Shown: one piece after another, positions 6,242 to 13,526 of the stretch
Layout: each line of letters opens with the position of its first letter
Position numbering within the stretch: position 1 is the stretch's first letter
Translations under genes and position numbers: made by a program
The notes under the pieces: model-generated
Seen by the model: the letters and a program-made list of their open reading frames with translations, nothing else
Databases searched by the model: none
Told to the model about the DNA's origin: nothing
From: SIG299 sp045531895
GTDB taxonomy: Bacteria; Bacillota; Clostridia; Lachnospirales; Lachnospiraceae
Assembly (NCBI GenBank): GCA_045531895.1
Contig: JAZSEW010000041.1
Location: 1 to 14,081 of the forward strand
DNA length: 14,081 bases
Direction: 5' to 3'

Positions 6242-8473
6242 CTAAATTGCATCTTCTTTCTTAATTTTTCTGCGGTATGCTGCCAACCGGATAGCCCGGG
6301 TCACCGGAATCACAATAATCAATATGGCCGCCTGAATTCCAAGAAATACCCAAAGGTTAACAATCGGCTCCTTTGCAGCTTCACCATCTACCGGCATCGA
6401 AGGGTCCATATATCCCGGATTCATATAACCAGGGTCCTCAAACATCCCCGGATCCTCCCACATCATTTCACCCATGATATAGGCGGTAAATTCCTTTTCC
6501 ATCGTTACTTCATCCCCATTAGAATCCTCCATGTGGATAATCAGCTTTCCTACCGCATCACCTTCAACTAACGGAACTATATCAAACTCAATATACTCCG
6601 GCATTCCGGATACGATATTTCCGATATAGAAGGAGTTGCTTCCATTCGCCAGCATAAAATCTCCTTCCATCGTTACATACGTATTGTTCAAAGTTGATTT
6701 ACCCATATTATAAAACTCAAAATTCATCACCGTCGGCTGATTCACCATCGGAGTATCCCAAGAACCAACATATATATTCTCCACCGATGGACGAAGATTT
6801 TCTTTTACCTGCAGAAGAATTTCTTCCTCTACCACTTCACCACTGTAAGTAGCTGTTGCTACCATTCCCTCATACTCATACTCAATCTTAATCTGAATCG
6901 GGTACGCTCCGGTGGTTGCTGCTGCGCTTGCCTTTAAGTTAATTGTAATCGGTGCCGTTTCCTGTGGCTTAATTTCATTCACGAAGAAGCTGTTACCACC
7001 GGCTGTAACAGAAAAAGCATTAGATGCTCCGGTCACTGTCACTTTAATATTTTGGGCAGCAATACTATCGTTGGTATTTAAAATATCGAAAGTAAAATCA
7101 AACACACCACCTGCCTTTACTTCCTCCACGTTTGTGTAGAAATTGCTCACCATCAGCTTCGGACGGCTGATTATCATATCCTCTTCATCCGGGTTCTGTA
7201 CATCCAGAATGTAAAGTGTTACATTTTCTGTTTCCGTTGTAATTCCGTAATCACCTTCCACATCAAAGGAGTACTGGATATTCAGCGTATTTAAGCCTTT
7301 TGGAATCTCTTCACCAACCTTCAGGGAAAGCTCTACCTTTTTCTTTTTACCCTTTTTTATTTCACTGATAAACTTGTATGGTTCAGAGTCCAATGGTTCA
7401 AAACCGTTTGCAGACAAGCCCACTGCAGACACTTTTACATTTTTTACAGCCGCTGTTCCCGCATTCTCAAGATAAAAGCTTATTTTTATCTTTTCCCCTG
7501 CCATTGGTTCTGACGGCGACTGCTTTACGGTATTTAGCAAAAGCAACGTTGTTTCCGGCACCGGAGTCGGAGTTGGGGTCGGAGTCGCCGTAGGGGTCGG
7601 TTCTGCCTTACCTGCCACATGAATATATACATACAAAACAGACGATCTTTCCTCTCCATTTTCCAATTTAAATGTTACATTAATCGGGAGCTTAATTGTT
7701 TCCGATGGCGCATCCTCTGCAACCTTATAGGATAAAGATACCGTCTTTGACTGATGCAACACAATGTTACCAAGCTTCTGTTTTAGCGGTGTATACTTCG
7801 GAATTAAAACCTTGTCATAAGCAGAATAATCCGCTTCCACATAAGTATCCATCGCCCGAAGTTCTCCCTGATTCTCTATCGTAAAATCAATATTTACCGT
7901 TCCGCCTGCTTTAGCATATTGCTCCATACCCTGCGTGATAGAAAGCTGCGGCGGAATCTTTTCGCTGGTTACCGAGACCTCCATCCACAGCTTTCCAAGA
8001 TTTTTCTCTATTGGCTCTGCTGTTTCAGCATCATAATCATATTCCGGGATGACGCAACTGATATAATACCGGAACTGTCCAATCGATGCAAAATCATCTG
8101 CATTGATATCATATTCCAGCACTAGTACATGGTCGTCATCATCATCAGACAAATAAATTATGTCTTCATCATCATAACTCCCCCAGGGATGCACATTTTT
8201 CGCTTTAATATTGCTAAAACTGATGGAATCATTCTTCTCCGATGCAATCGTAAATATCGGATTATCATAATATCCATCTTCAACATTCAGACGAAGAGAA
8301 ACATGCACCTTTCCACCGGCTGTTACCTGTACAGACCGGTATGCCTGGCTTGTCAGCACAAGTTCCGTTTCACTTTCTTCATTTACGCCGGTTGCATATG
8401 TAGTAATACCTGTGCCTGTCAGTAAAACAAACAGCAGTAAGACTATTGCAGCCATTATCCCTTTCTTTTTCAT
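6242..8473 (-). CDS. Secreted, membrane-anchored protein with CARDB-like Ig modules (COG1361-like)
   Basis: The protein has 743 residues. It has a signal peptide (cleavage probably after A27), then repeated beta-sandwich modules at about 175-288, 308-424, 437-550 and 560-665. The modules carry CARDB-type phrases such as VNIDFTIENQGEL, IKISFYLENAGTAAVKNVKV and VFDFTFDILNTND. A Thr-Pro linker (291-306) separates the first half from the rest, and an Asp-rich patch (101-114) may bind a cation. Residues 666-694 are Met/Pro-rich. One membrane segment (704-724) and a basic tail (RAIRLAAYRRKIKK) finish the protein, so nearly all of it is outside the cell. Its ATG overlaps the ATPase stop (ATGA), with AAGGAGGAG upstream. 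It is likely the extracellular arm of the ABC machine; the ligand is unknown. It may also have a separate surface-binding role. Confidence 0.85.
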   Translation of the reverse strand: MKKKGIMAAIVLLLFVLLTGTGITTYATGVNEESETELVLTSQAYRSVQVTAGGKVHVSLRLNVEDGYYDNPIFTIASEKNDSISFSNIKAKNVHPWGSYDDEDIIYLSDDDDDHVLVLEYDINADDFASIGQFRYYISCVIPEYDYDAETAEPIEKNLGKLWMEVSVTSEKIPPQLSITQGMEQYAKAGGTVNIDFTIENQGELRAMDTYVEADYSAYDKVLIPKYTPLKQKLGNIVLHQSKTVSLSYKVAEDAPSETIKLPINVTFKLENGEERSSVLYVYIHVAGKAEPTPTATPTPTPTPVPETTLLLLNTVKQSPSEPMAGEKIKISFYLENAGTAAVKNVKVSAVGLSANGFEPLDSEPYKFISEIKKGKKKKVELSLKVGEEIPKGLNTLNIQYSFDVEGDYGITTETENVTLYILDVQNPDEEDMIISRPKLMVSNFYTNVEEVKAGGVFDFTFDILNTNDSIAAQNIKVTVTGASNAFSVTAGGNSFFVNEIKPQETAPITINLKASAAATTGAYPIQIKIEYEYEGMVATATYSGEVVEEEILLQVKENLRPSVENIYVGSWDTPMVNQPTVMNFEFYNMGKSTLNNTYVTMEGDFMLANGSNSFYIGNIVSGMPEYIEFDIVPLVEGDAVGKLIIHMEDSNGDEVTMEKEFTAYIMGEMMWEDPGMFEDPGYMNPGYMDPSMPVDGEAAKEPIVNLWVFLGIQAAILIIVIPVTRAIRLAAYRRKIKKEDAI
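7556..7603 (-). repeat. Thr-Pro dipeptide linker repeat
   Basis: Residues 291-306 of the CARDB-like protein are a run of PT units (EPTPTATPTPTPTPVP), encoded by an imperfect 6-nt repeat. Such runs are extended, flexible linkers between extracellular domains. The short DNA repeat could vary in copy number. Confidence 0.8.
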
Positions 8474-9282
8474 GTTGTCTCCTCCTTTATCCCATTTTCT
8501 ATTCTAGCTTCCACAGAGTCAAAAAAATCCGGTTCAGGTTCTGTAGCAGGGGCTGTTTCTGCCTCCTGCTGTAATTGACTCCTGTCCACAACCTCCACCT
8601 TCTGTACCTTACCGTCCAGCACATGAATGATACGGTCCGCAAATTCTGCCAGGCGCCTGTCATGGGTTACCATAACAATCGTCTGATGGTTGACTCTGGC
8701 AATTTCACGGATTAATTCCATAACCTCCATGGTTGTTTTAGTATCCAGATTACCGGTTGGTTCGTCTGCAAAAACAATACTCGGTTTTGCCACAAAAGCT
8801 CTTGCAATGCCTACTCTCTGCTGCTGGCCTCCGCTCATTTCCTTAGGTTTGTGCTGCAGTCGGTTTTTTAACCCTACTTTTATCAGCATTTCCTTTGCCA
8901 GAGCGCGTCGCTTTTTTCGTGGTACCCGTTTAAACACCAGCGGCAGCTCTACATTTTCCAAGGCAGTCATTGTTCCGATCAGATTATAGGACTGAAACAC
9001 AAACCCCAGATATTTTTGACGAAATCTTGCCAATCTGGTTTCATTCATTTTATGAATTGGCTGTCCTTTCATTATAATCTCACCGGAGGTCAATTTTTCA
9101 ATTCCGGCCATCAGATTTAATAAAGTAGACTTACCGGAACCCGAAGTTCCCAGCAAACAACAGAATTCCCCCTCGCAAATGTCAAAGCTGACATCATCCA
9201 CTGCATATATTTTTTCTGTCCCCATACGATATATCTTTCGTACATTTTTGACTTCAATCACTTTCCTCGGCGTATCACTCAA
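8470..9282 (-). CDS. ABC transporter ATP-binding protein, MacB/LolD type
   Basis: This is a 270-residue ATPase with all catalytic motifs. Walker A is GTSGSGKST (45-53), the Q-loop Gln97 (FVFQSYNL), the signature MSGGQQQRVGIARA (149-162), Walker B IVFADEPTGNLD (169-180) and the switch His207 (VTHDRR). It belongs to the clade that serves MacB, LolCDE and FtsX permeases, matching the permease three genes downstream. Residues 235-270 form an acidic, Glu/Pro/Ala-rich tail beyond the usual end. The start is a TTG at 9282, chosen because GAGGTG lies 7 nt upstream and the conserved N-terminus (VIEVKNVRKIY) begins at residue 8. It starts 17 nt after the anti-sigma stop. Confidence 0.95.
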   Translation of the reverse strand: MSDTPRKVIEVKNVRKIYRMGTEKIYAVDDVSFDICEGEFCCLLGTSGSGKSTLLNLMAGIEKLTSGEIIMKGQPIHKMNETRLARFRQKYLGFVFQSYNLIGTMTALENVELPLVFKRVPRKKRRALAKEMLIKVGLKNRLQHKPKEMSGGQQQRVGIARAFVAKPSIVFADEPTGNLDTKTTMEVMELIREIARVNHQTIVMVTHDRRLAEFADRIIHVLDGKVQKVEVVDRSQLQQEAETAPATEPEPDFFDSVEARIENGIKEETT

Positions 9283-9299
9283 GTAAATTCACCTCTTTC

Positions 9300-9971
9300 T
9301 TATGGAACCGCCACCTCTGCCGGAATAATAAACTCAATTACTCCCATTGCTTCCGGTGCCACCGTACCTGCTTCAAAAACAATCACATACAGTTCATCTT
9401 CGTTCACATAATAATTCTGCTCTTCCGATATTTTTTCAAATCCTTCCGGATACAGTTCGCTCTTAATATAGTATGTCTCGCCATTTTCCTGCATGCGCGT
9501 CTCCATCTGGCGAAGAATTTCTGCACTGATATTCTCTATACACAAGCTAAAATCTTCTGCTGAATTCTCAAGTACAGGCGCACTACTACCGACATTATTC
9601 ATTGCACCATCACAATCAACTTCCGATGATGCAGTAGATTGTGGAGCCTCTGCCTTATTCTCTTCAGCGGTACCTGCTTCTGTCGCAAAGAACCATCCGT
9701 CACTGCTTCCGGTACTTTCAGCACTGTCAAATAAAGTTTCCGGTGCCGCCATATCCTTGCTTTCACCAAACCCACTGTTAAAAAACACTATGCCCGGCAA
9801 AAGTATAACCACAAGCAATGCTGCCGCAACACCAGAACCACACTTCACCACTCGTTTCCATTGGTCTCGTTTCCGTTTCGCAGACGCCATAACTTCCAGC
9901 ATTTGATGTGGACCATCCGTAGGAATCGGAATTTCTCTATATTCTTTTTTTATCTGTTCCCATTCCGTCAT
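9300..9971 (-). CDS. Membrane anti-sigma factor, short RsiV-like (DUF3298-type C-terminus)
   Basis: The ATG at 9971 (MTEWEQIKKEY) is chosen because AGGGGA lies just upstream and the gene then starts 11 nt after the sigma stop. An upstream start at 10061 would overlap the sigma gene deeply. The 223-residue product has a cytoplasmic part (1-43), one membrane segment (about 46-65) and an outer part with a low-complexity Ser/Ala/Glu stretch (70-140). It ends in a domain (about 145-218) whose sequence NYYVNEDELYVIVFEAG with VIEFIIP resembles the end of DUF3298, found in the RsiV anti-sigma factor of Bacillus. RsiV holds SigV at the membrane until lysozyme triggers its cleavage. This protein is shorter than RsiV and has no clear DUF4163 portion. 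Anti-sigma function follows strongly from position; the inducing signal is unknown. Confidence 0.8.
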   Translation of the reverse strand: MTEWEQIKKEYREIPIPTDGPHQMLEVMASAKRKRDQWKRVVKCGSGVAAALLVVILLPGIVFFNSGFGESKDMAAPETLFDSAESTGSSDGWFFATEAGTAEENKAEAPQSTASSEVDCDGAMNNVGSSAPVLENSAEDFSLCIENISAEILRQMETRMQENGETYYIKSELYPEGFEKISEEQNYYVNEDELYVIVFEAGTVAPEAMGVIEFIIPAEVAVP

Positions 9972-9982
9972 ATTTATTTCCC

Positions 9983-10450
9983 CTAAACTTCCAAATCCAG
10001 TTTCAGCTTCTTCAGCGTACGATATAATCTGCTTTTTACAGTACTTAAACTTTCCTCGCACACCCTGGCGATTTCCTCTAGCTTCATATCTTCAAAATAA
10101 CGCAGAATAATTACCGTTTTTTCCTCCGGCTGCAGCTTTTCCACTGCATTCCGAAGGTCTGTCATATCTTCCGCTTCCCTGCAGGCAAGTTCTCTGTCCA
10201 TCGGCTCTGTCTGATTTTTTTTACGTTTCCGCAAAAACGACACCGCTTCATTAATAACAATACGGCAAATCCAGGTTTTGGCATATTCCGGATTTTTCAG
10301 CTTTTTCGCATAGTAAATTGCTTTATACGCACTTTCCTGCACAATATCCTGAGCATCTGCCTCACTACGTACATAACTATATGCGATACGATAGAACATT
10401 GCATAATCGGTTGTCAAAATTTCACTGATTACAGCATCCTTTGTTTTCAA
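9983..10450 (-). CDS. ECF-type RNA polymerase sigma factor
   Basis: This is a 155-residue, two-domain sigma factor. Region 2 spans about 15-80 (YRIAYSYVRSEADAQDIVQESAYKAI, then YAKTWICRIVINEAVSFLRKRKK). Region 4 spans about 100-152 (LQPEEKTVIILRYFEDMKLEEIA with the helix-turn-helix ESLSTVKSRLYRTLKKLK). It lacks regions 1 and 3 and any C-terminal extension, as expected for the ECF group. The start is a TTG at 10450 with AAAGGAG at 10459-10465, 8 nt upstream. It is the first gene of the operon. An ECF-type promoter 24 nt upstream suggests that it activates its own transcription. It is probably held inactive by the anti-sigma factor encoded next. It resembles the SigV/SigX/SigW group by promoter type; an exact orthologue is not claimed. 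Confidence 0.95.
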   Translation of the reverse strand: MKTKDAVISEILTTDYAMFYRIAYSYVRSEADAQDIVQESAYKAIYYAKKLKNPEYAKTWICRIVINEAVSFLRKRKKNQTEPMDRELACREAEDMTDLRNAVEKLQPEEKTVIILRYFEDMKLEEIARVCEESLSTVKSRLYRTLKKLKLDLEV

Positions 10451-10473
10451 CGCTCTATCTCCTTTCGCATTAA

Positions 10474-10503
10474 TTAGACGTCATTTTACCCCAAAAAGTT
10501 TCA
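10474..10503 (-). promoter_or_regulatory. Autoregulatory ECF sigma promoter of the eight-gene operon
   Basis: On the minus strand TGAAAC (10503-10498) and CGTC (10480-10477, continuing TAA) are separated by exactly 17 nt. This is the consensus of Bacillus ECF promoters (AAC motif at -35, CGTC at -10). A start near 10468 gives a leader of about 18 nt that contains the AAAGGAG site of the sigma gene. Confidence 0.85.
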
Positions 10504-10504
10504 C

Positions 10505-10530
10505 AAAAAATGAGGGGATTTTCTCCCCCC
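10505..10530 (-). terminator. Terminator-like hairpin behind the kinase gene and before the sigma promoter
   Basis: On the minus strand GGGGGGA (10530-10524), loop GAAAA and TCCCCTC (10518-10512) form a G+C-rich stem with one mismatch, followed by ATTTTTT. It would stop transcripts from the kinase gene. It lies immediately next to the ECF -35 element and insulates the operon. Confidence 0.65.
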
Positions 10531-10559
10531 ATTATAATCGTTTCTTATGAAATTAGCAA
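10531..10559 (-). promoter_or_regulatory. Possible sigma-A promoter upstream of the ECF promoter
   Basis: On the minus strand TTGCTA (10559-10554) and TATAAT (10536-10531) are spaced by 17 nt. Transcription would begin around 10524, inside the terminator hairpin, so such transcripts would lack its left arm. It could provide a basal supply of sigma and anti-sigma. Confidence 0.5.
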
Positions 10560-10624
10560 TGCTTCCAAAAGCTTATTTTATATCTTAATAAAAACTTAAG
10601 AAACCATGGAAAGTTCTTCCGCTT

Positions 10625-11242
10625 TTATTCCGGAATACTGTCAATAAAAGCCTTAATGCATTCCACTGTATTATCAATACCGATAAATCCGCTATTTACG
10701 GATAAGTGATAGTTCGTTGCCTTACCCCACTTTTCTCCGGAATGGTAATTGTAGTAGTTTGCTCGTCTTTTATCAGTTTTAAGAATTGCTTCCTCTGCCT
10801 TCACCGGATTCAAGCCGTTTACTCTGATAGCACGCTCTTTTCTGAACTCCATGTCCGCATACACAAATATATTGATAACATTCGGTGTTTCTTTTAATAT
10901 ATAGTCTGCACAACGGCCTACAATTACACAAGGTCCCTCTTCTGCTACCTTACGGATAACATCAGACTGTGCCAGATAAATACGGTCATCTAAGGACAAC
11001 TGTGAAAAACCGATTTCCTGATTACCGTATGCACTCATGCCCATGGCAATCGAATAAAGAAGACTGTTGGTTGCCTTTGTTTCTGCATTATGAAATGCTG
11101 CTTCCGCATAACCGCTTTCCTTGGCAGCTCTTGTAATCAATTCATTATCATAAAATGGAATCCCGTACTTTGCCGCCAGTTTTGAACCGATTTCTCTTCC
11201 TCCGCTGCCATACTGTCTGCTGATTGTAATTATTTTATTCAT
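10625..11242 (-). CDS. Cytidylate kinase-like family protein (Cytidylate_kin2)
   Basis: The 205-residue protein begins MNKIITISRQYGSGGREIG. The degenerate P-loop GSGGREIG (12-19) is typical of the Cytidylate_kin2 family (Pfam PF13189). The LSLDDRIYLAQSDVIRKVAEEG and CVIVGRCADYIL segments in the middle, and a lid with RRANYYNYHSG near 160-170, also fit. The family is related to nucleoside monophosphate kinases and is widespread in Clostridia. The substrate is not established, and it should not be taken as the housekeeping cmk gene. The ATG at 11242 has GAGG upstream. It appears to be transcribed alone, between the promoter element at 11286-11294 and the terminator at 10505-10530. Confidence 0.88.
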   Translation of the reverse strand: MNKIITISRQYGSGGREIGSKLAAKYGIPFYDNELITRAAKESGYAEAAFHNAETKATNSLLYSIAMGMSAYGNQEIGFSQLSLDDRIYLAQSDVIRKVAEEGPCVIVGRCADYILKETPNVINIFVYADMEFRKERAIRVNGLNPVKAEEAILKTDKRRANYYNYHSGEKWGKATNYHLSVNSGFIGIDNTVECIKAFIDSIPE

Positions 11243-11285
11243 ACAGGCCTCATTTCTGCGTTTTTCACGCCTTTTATTTTCTTCT

Positions 11286-11294
11286 ATTATAGCA
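11286..11294 (-). promoter_or_regulatory. Extended -10 promoter element for the kinase gene
   Basis: On the minus strand TGC plus TATAAT (11294-11286) forms an extended -10 element. The hexamer 17 nt upstream (TTTATT) is a poor -35, which is common with extended -10 promoters. It leaves a leader of about 35 nt. Confidence 0.5.
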
Positions 11295-11341
11295 CACTTT
11301 TCTCAGAAAATAAATATTTTTCTTTGCTTTGCTGCGGCAAA

Positions 11342-11788
11342 TCATTTCCCCGCAAAAAAAACTGCAAATTCTATCATAATACAGCCTGCCGTCATCCAAG
11401 GTACTAACGGAAGTTCCTTCTTTTTCTTAGCACACAATCCGTAATATAGCATTGCCAGAACAAGCCCCGCAAATACTCCGGACAATCCGGCATCCCATCC
11501 CTGCACCAGCATCATACCCGGAATCAGCCGAACATCAGCTCCACCAAACTGCCATGGCAGCCCGGTCTTTTTTGCAAACATCTGCACTAACTTATAAAAT
11601 AAGAAAAGAAAAAGAAAACAAGCACAGGTGAGTGCCAAAGTCACCCACCTGTTTTCTTTTGTCAGTATCAAATTGAGAATTCCCAGCAGAAAAACCGCTA
11701 TTATCCAACCGGGTCTTACTGTGTGGTATTTAAAATCCTCTGCTGAAGCTGCCCCCAGCAAAAGAAAATATACAGTTTTTAACACCAT
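11342..11788 (-). CDS. Prepilin-type peptidase, A24 family, minimal form
   Basis: This is a 148-residue polytopic membrane protein with about five hydrophobic segments. The two catalytic aspartates of A24 peptidases are visible. Asp18 lies in SAEDFKYHTVRPGW, at the end of the first membrane segment. Asp85 lies in QFGGADVRLIPGMML, a variant of the GxGD motif with Ala before Asp. The N-terminal methyltransferase domain of PilD-type enzymes is missing, as in TadV or archaeal-type forms. These enzymes cut leader peptides of type IV pilin-like proteins on the cytoplasmic side. No pilin or assembly ATPase gene is in the window. It follows the Ig-repeat protein gene by 17 nt and is probably cotranscribed. 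AAGGAA lies 7 nt before the ATG. Confidence 0.82.
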   Translation of the reverse strand: MVLKTVYFLLLGAASAEDFKYHTVRPGWIIAVFLLGILNLILTKENRWVTLALTCACFLFLFLFYKLVQMFAKKTGLPWQFGGADVRLIPGMMLVQGWDAGLSGVFAGLVLAMLYYGLCAKKKKELPLVPWMTAGCIMIEFAVFFAGK

Positions 11789-11805
11789 CCATATTCCTTT
11801 GTTAA

Positions 11806-13500
11806 CTATTTCTTTTTAACCTCAACATTTACTACCGCATAAGTACCACTGCCGTCCTGCGCTTCAATCCAGATTTCACAGGTTCCGACAGCGTGTGTAC
11901 GGATTTTACCGTTTTCGGAAACAGTTGCCACATCTTCATCGGTGGAGGAGTACTTAACATCCTTATTGTCTGCGCTAAGCGGAAATACTACCGGGTTGAG
12001 AGCAAAACTTCTGTTTACCTTTAACTCAACTTCTTCCTCTGCAACAATTTCTGTCACAAGAATCTGTGCTACCTCATGAATTATAATATATACACCAGGC
12101 TCATAGGCAACAAATTCATATTCCTTTTTGGTATCATCTACAAAATCACCGGCCACTTTTGCCATAATGGTTGACTTATTCGGCGTATAATAAACACCGA
12201 ACCGTTCCGGTTCAAATCCTTCCGGCACCGATACTTTCATTGCCATCGGGAACTCCAGTATCATTTCATCATCATCATAAAACAATTCAAAACCAATGCA
12301 TTCCTCTGTTGGAATCACACGGTTTACTGCATATTCTATGATATTACTATCCACCGGTCGCAATATAAATTTTCCCGGTTCCACATTCATGTTCATACCA
12401 AGAGTAACTTTAGATCTATGCTGCTGATTCGGACTTGCAAACATGTTGTAAACTGCATTGTCATAATTTGCAGCAAAACCCTTTACACCATATACCGATA
12501 TTTCCGCACTGTATATATCGCAGTAAACAATAACTGTATTTACACCTTCTGAATTAATTACTGCGCTATACAAATCAAAGTCATCGGTTTGTTCTTCCTT
12601 GCCATCATTATACTTTACAAGGACTTCAACGTCTTCTTTGTTTACCTTCTTGCCGACAATAACTCCCGGTCCTGTATATTTCGCAGTCATTCCCGTAATA
12701 TATCTTGCTTCACCCGGAACATAAATATATGCAGAGAACTCACCGAAAGTAACCTTTACCTTATTTTCTCCCTCGTATTTTACAGTAGCAGGACTGATAT
12801 TAAAACTGGTAATTTCTTTTTCGGTTCCGTCGTTATATAACGCTGTAACTTTGATATTTTTCTTATCAATCTCATTTCCGGCTATTACAGAGCCACCGGT
12901 GTACTCAGCAGTAATGTCCTCTACTGCCAACGGTGCTTTTCCGTGTATTGTAAGTGTCATTCGCTTTCCCTGATAGGTAACTGTAACCAGATTGATTCCT
13001 TCTTTTGTAATTGTATCAGGAGTAACCTTAAAGTCACGCACCCGTTCGGAACTGCCATCGGTAAAATATGCATAAACCTCTATTTTGCTTTCCGGCACCT
13101 TGGCACCTACCACAATTTCCTCACCAACGTATTCTGCCGTAACACTATCTATTGTTTTACCCTCTACCTTAATAGCACAGCTTTTACCCTGATAGCTTAC
13201 GACAACTCTGTTTTCTCCGCCTTTCTTAACAACGGTAGGATTAATGGTAAATCCTTTTTTTACCTCTATTTGTTCATTGTAGCTTTCACTGCCGTCACGG
13301 ATCAGATACTCTGCCATTACGGAAATATCTTTTAAATTGATTTCTTCACCTACTTTAAGTGGTTCACCTGTATATTCCGCCTCGATTTTTTGTAAACGCT
13401 GCACCGCGGCAATAACCTGTTTTGCACCAAACCAGCCGGTTATCATCAGCACTACAGCCAGCATTGGCACTATATATTTGATAAATGATTTCTTTTTCAT
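11806..13500 (-). CDS. Membrane-anchored surface protein with four Ig-like repeats and a C-terminal Big_2 domain
   Basis: The ATG at 13500 (MKKKSFIKY) is preferred over 13524 because AAAGGG lies upstream of it and 13524 has no ribosome binding site. The 564-residue protein has an N-terminal hydrophobic segment (9-32) acting as a signal anchor or signal peptide. Four related modules follow at about 36-114, 115-187, 188-263 and 264-338. Each runs ITAEYTG, then a V-x-A-x-Y-x-DG stretch, then N-x-V-x-V-x-Y near its end, the pattern of Big_3-type bacterial Ig domains. Residues 340-478 are a separate segment of unknown type. Residues 479-563 form a Big_2 domain (YSSTDEDVATVSENGKI). No enzyme motif is seen. 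It probably acts in adhesion or as a surface scaffold, but this is inference. The repeats are diverged, so recent duplication is unlikely. Confidence 0.85.
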   Translation of the reverse strand: MKKKSFIKYIVPMLAVVLMITGWFGAKQVIAAVQRLQKIEAEYTGEPLKVGEEINLKDISVMAEYLIRDGSESYNEQIEVKKGFTINPTVVKKGGENRVVVSYQGKSCAIKVEGKTIDSVTAEYVGEEIVVGAKVPESKIEVYAYFTDGSSERVRDFKVTPDTITKEGINLVTVTYQGKRMTLTIHGKAPLAVEDITAEYTGGSVIAGNEIDKKNIKVTALYNDGTEKEITSFNISPATVKYEGENKVKVTFGEFSAYIYVPGEARYITGMTAKYTGPGVIVGKKVNKEDVEVLVKYNDGKEEQTDDFDLYSAVINSEGVNTVIVYCDIYSAEISVYGVKGFAANYDNAVYNMFASPNQQHRSKVTLGMNMNVEPGKFILRPVDSNIIEYAVNRVIPTEECIGFELFYDDDEMILEFPMAMKVSVPEGFEPERFGVYYTPNKSTIMAKVAGDFVDDTKKEYEFVAYEPGVYIIIHEVAQILVTEIVAEEEVELKVNRSFALNPVVFPLSADNKDVKYSSTDEDVATVSENGKIRTHAVGTCEIWIEAQDGSGTYAVVNVEVKKK

Positions 13501-13526
13501 ATGTACTACCCTTTCTTTTTGCATTA

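Noticed and set aside
7556..7603. Short DNA repeats as a CRISPR or satellite array
   Set aside because: The repetition is fully explained by the Thr-Pro linker in frame, without spacers. No CRISPR-like repeat was seen anywhere in the window.
9972..10061. A longer N-terminus for the anti-sigma factor
   Set aside because: It would overlap the end of the sigma gene by almost 80 nt. The ATG at 9971 has a suitable ribosome binding site and typical spacing.
12589..13335. Plus-strand reading frames opposite the Ig-repeat protein
   Set aside because: They have no ribosome binding sites and lie opposite well-formed Ig modules whose repeat pattern shows that the minus strand is coding.
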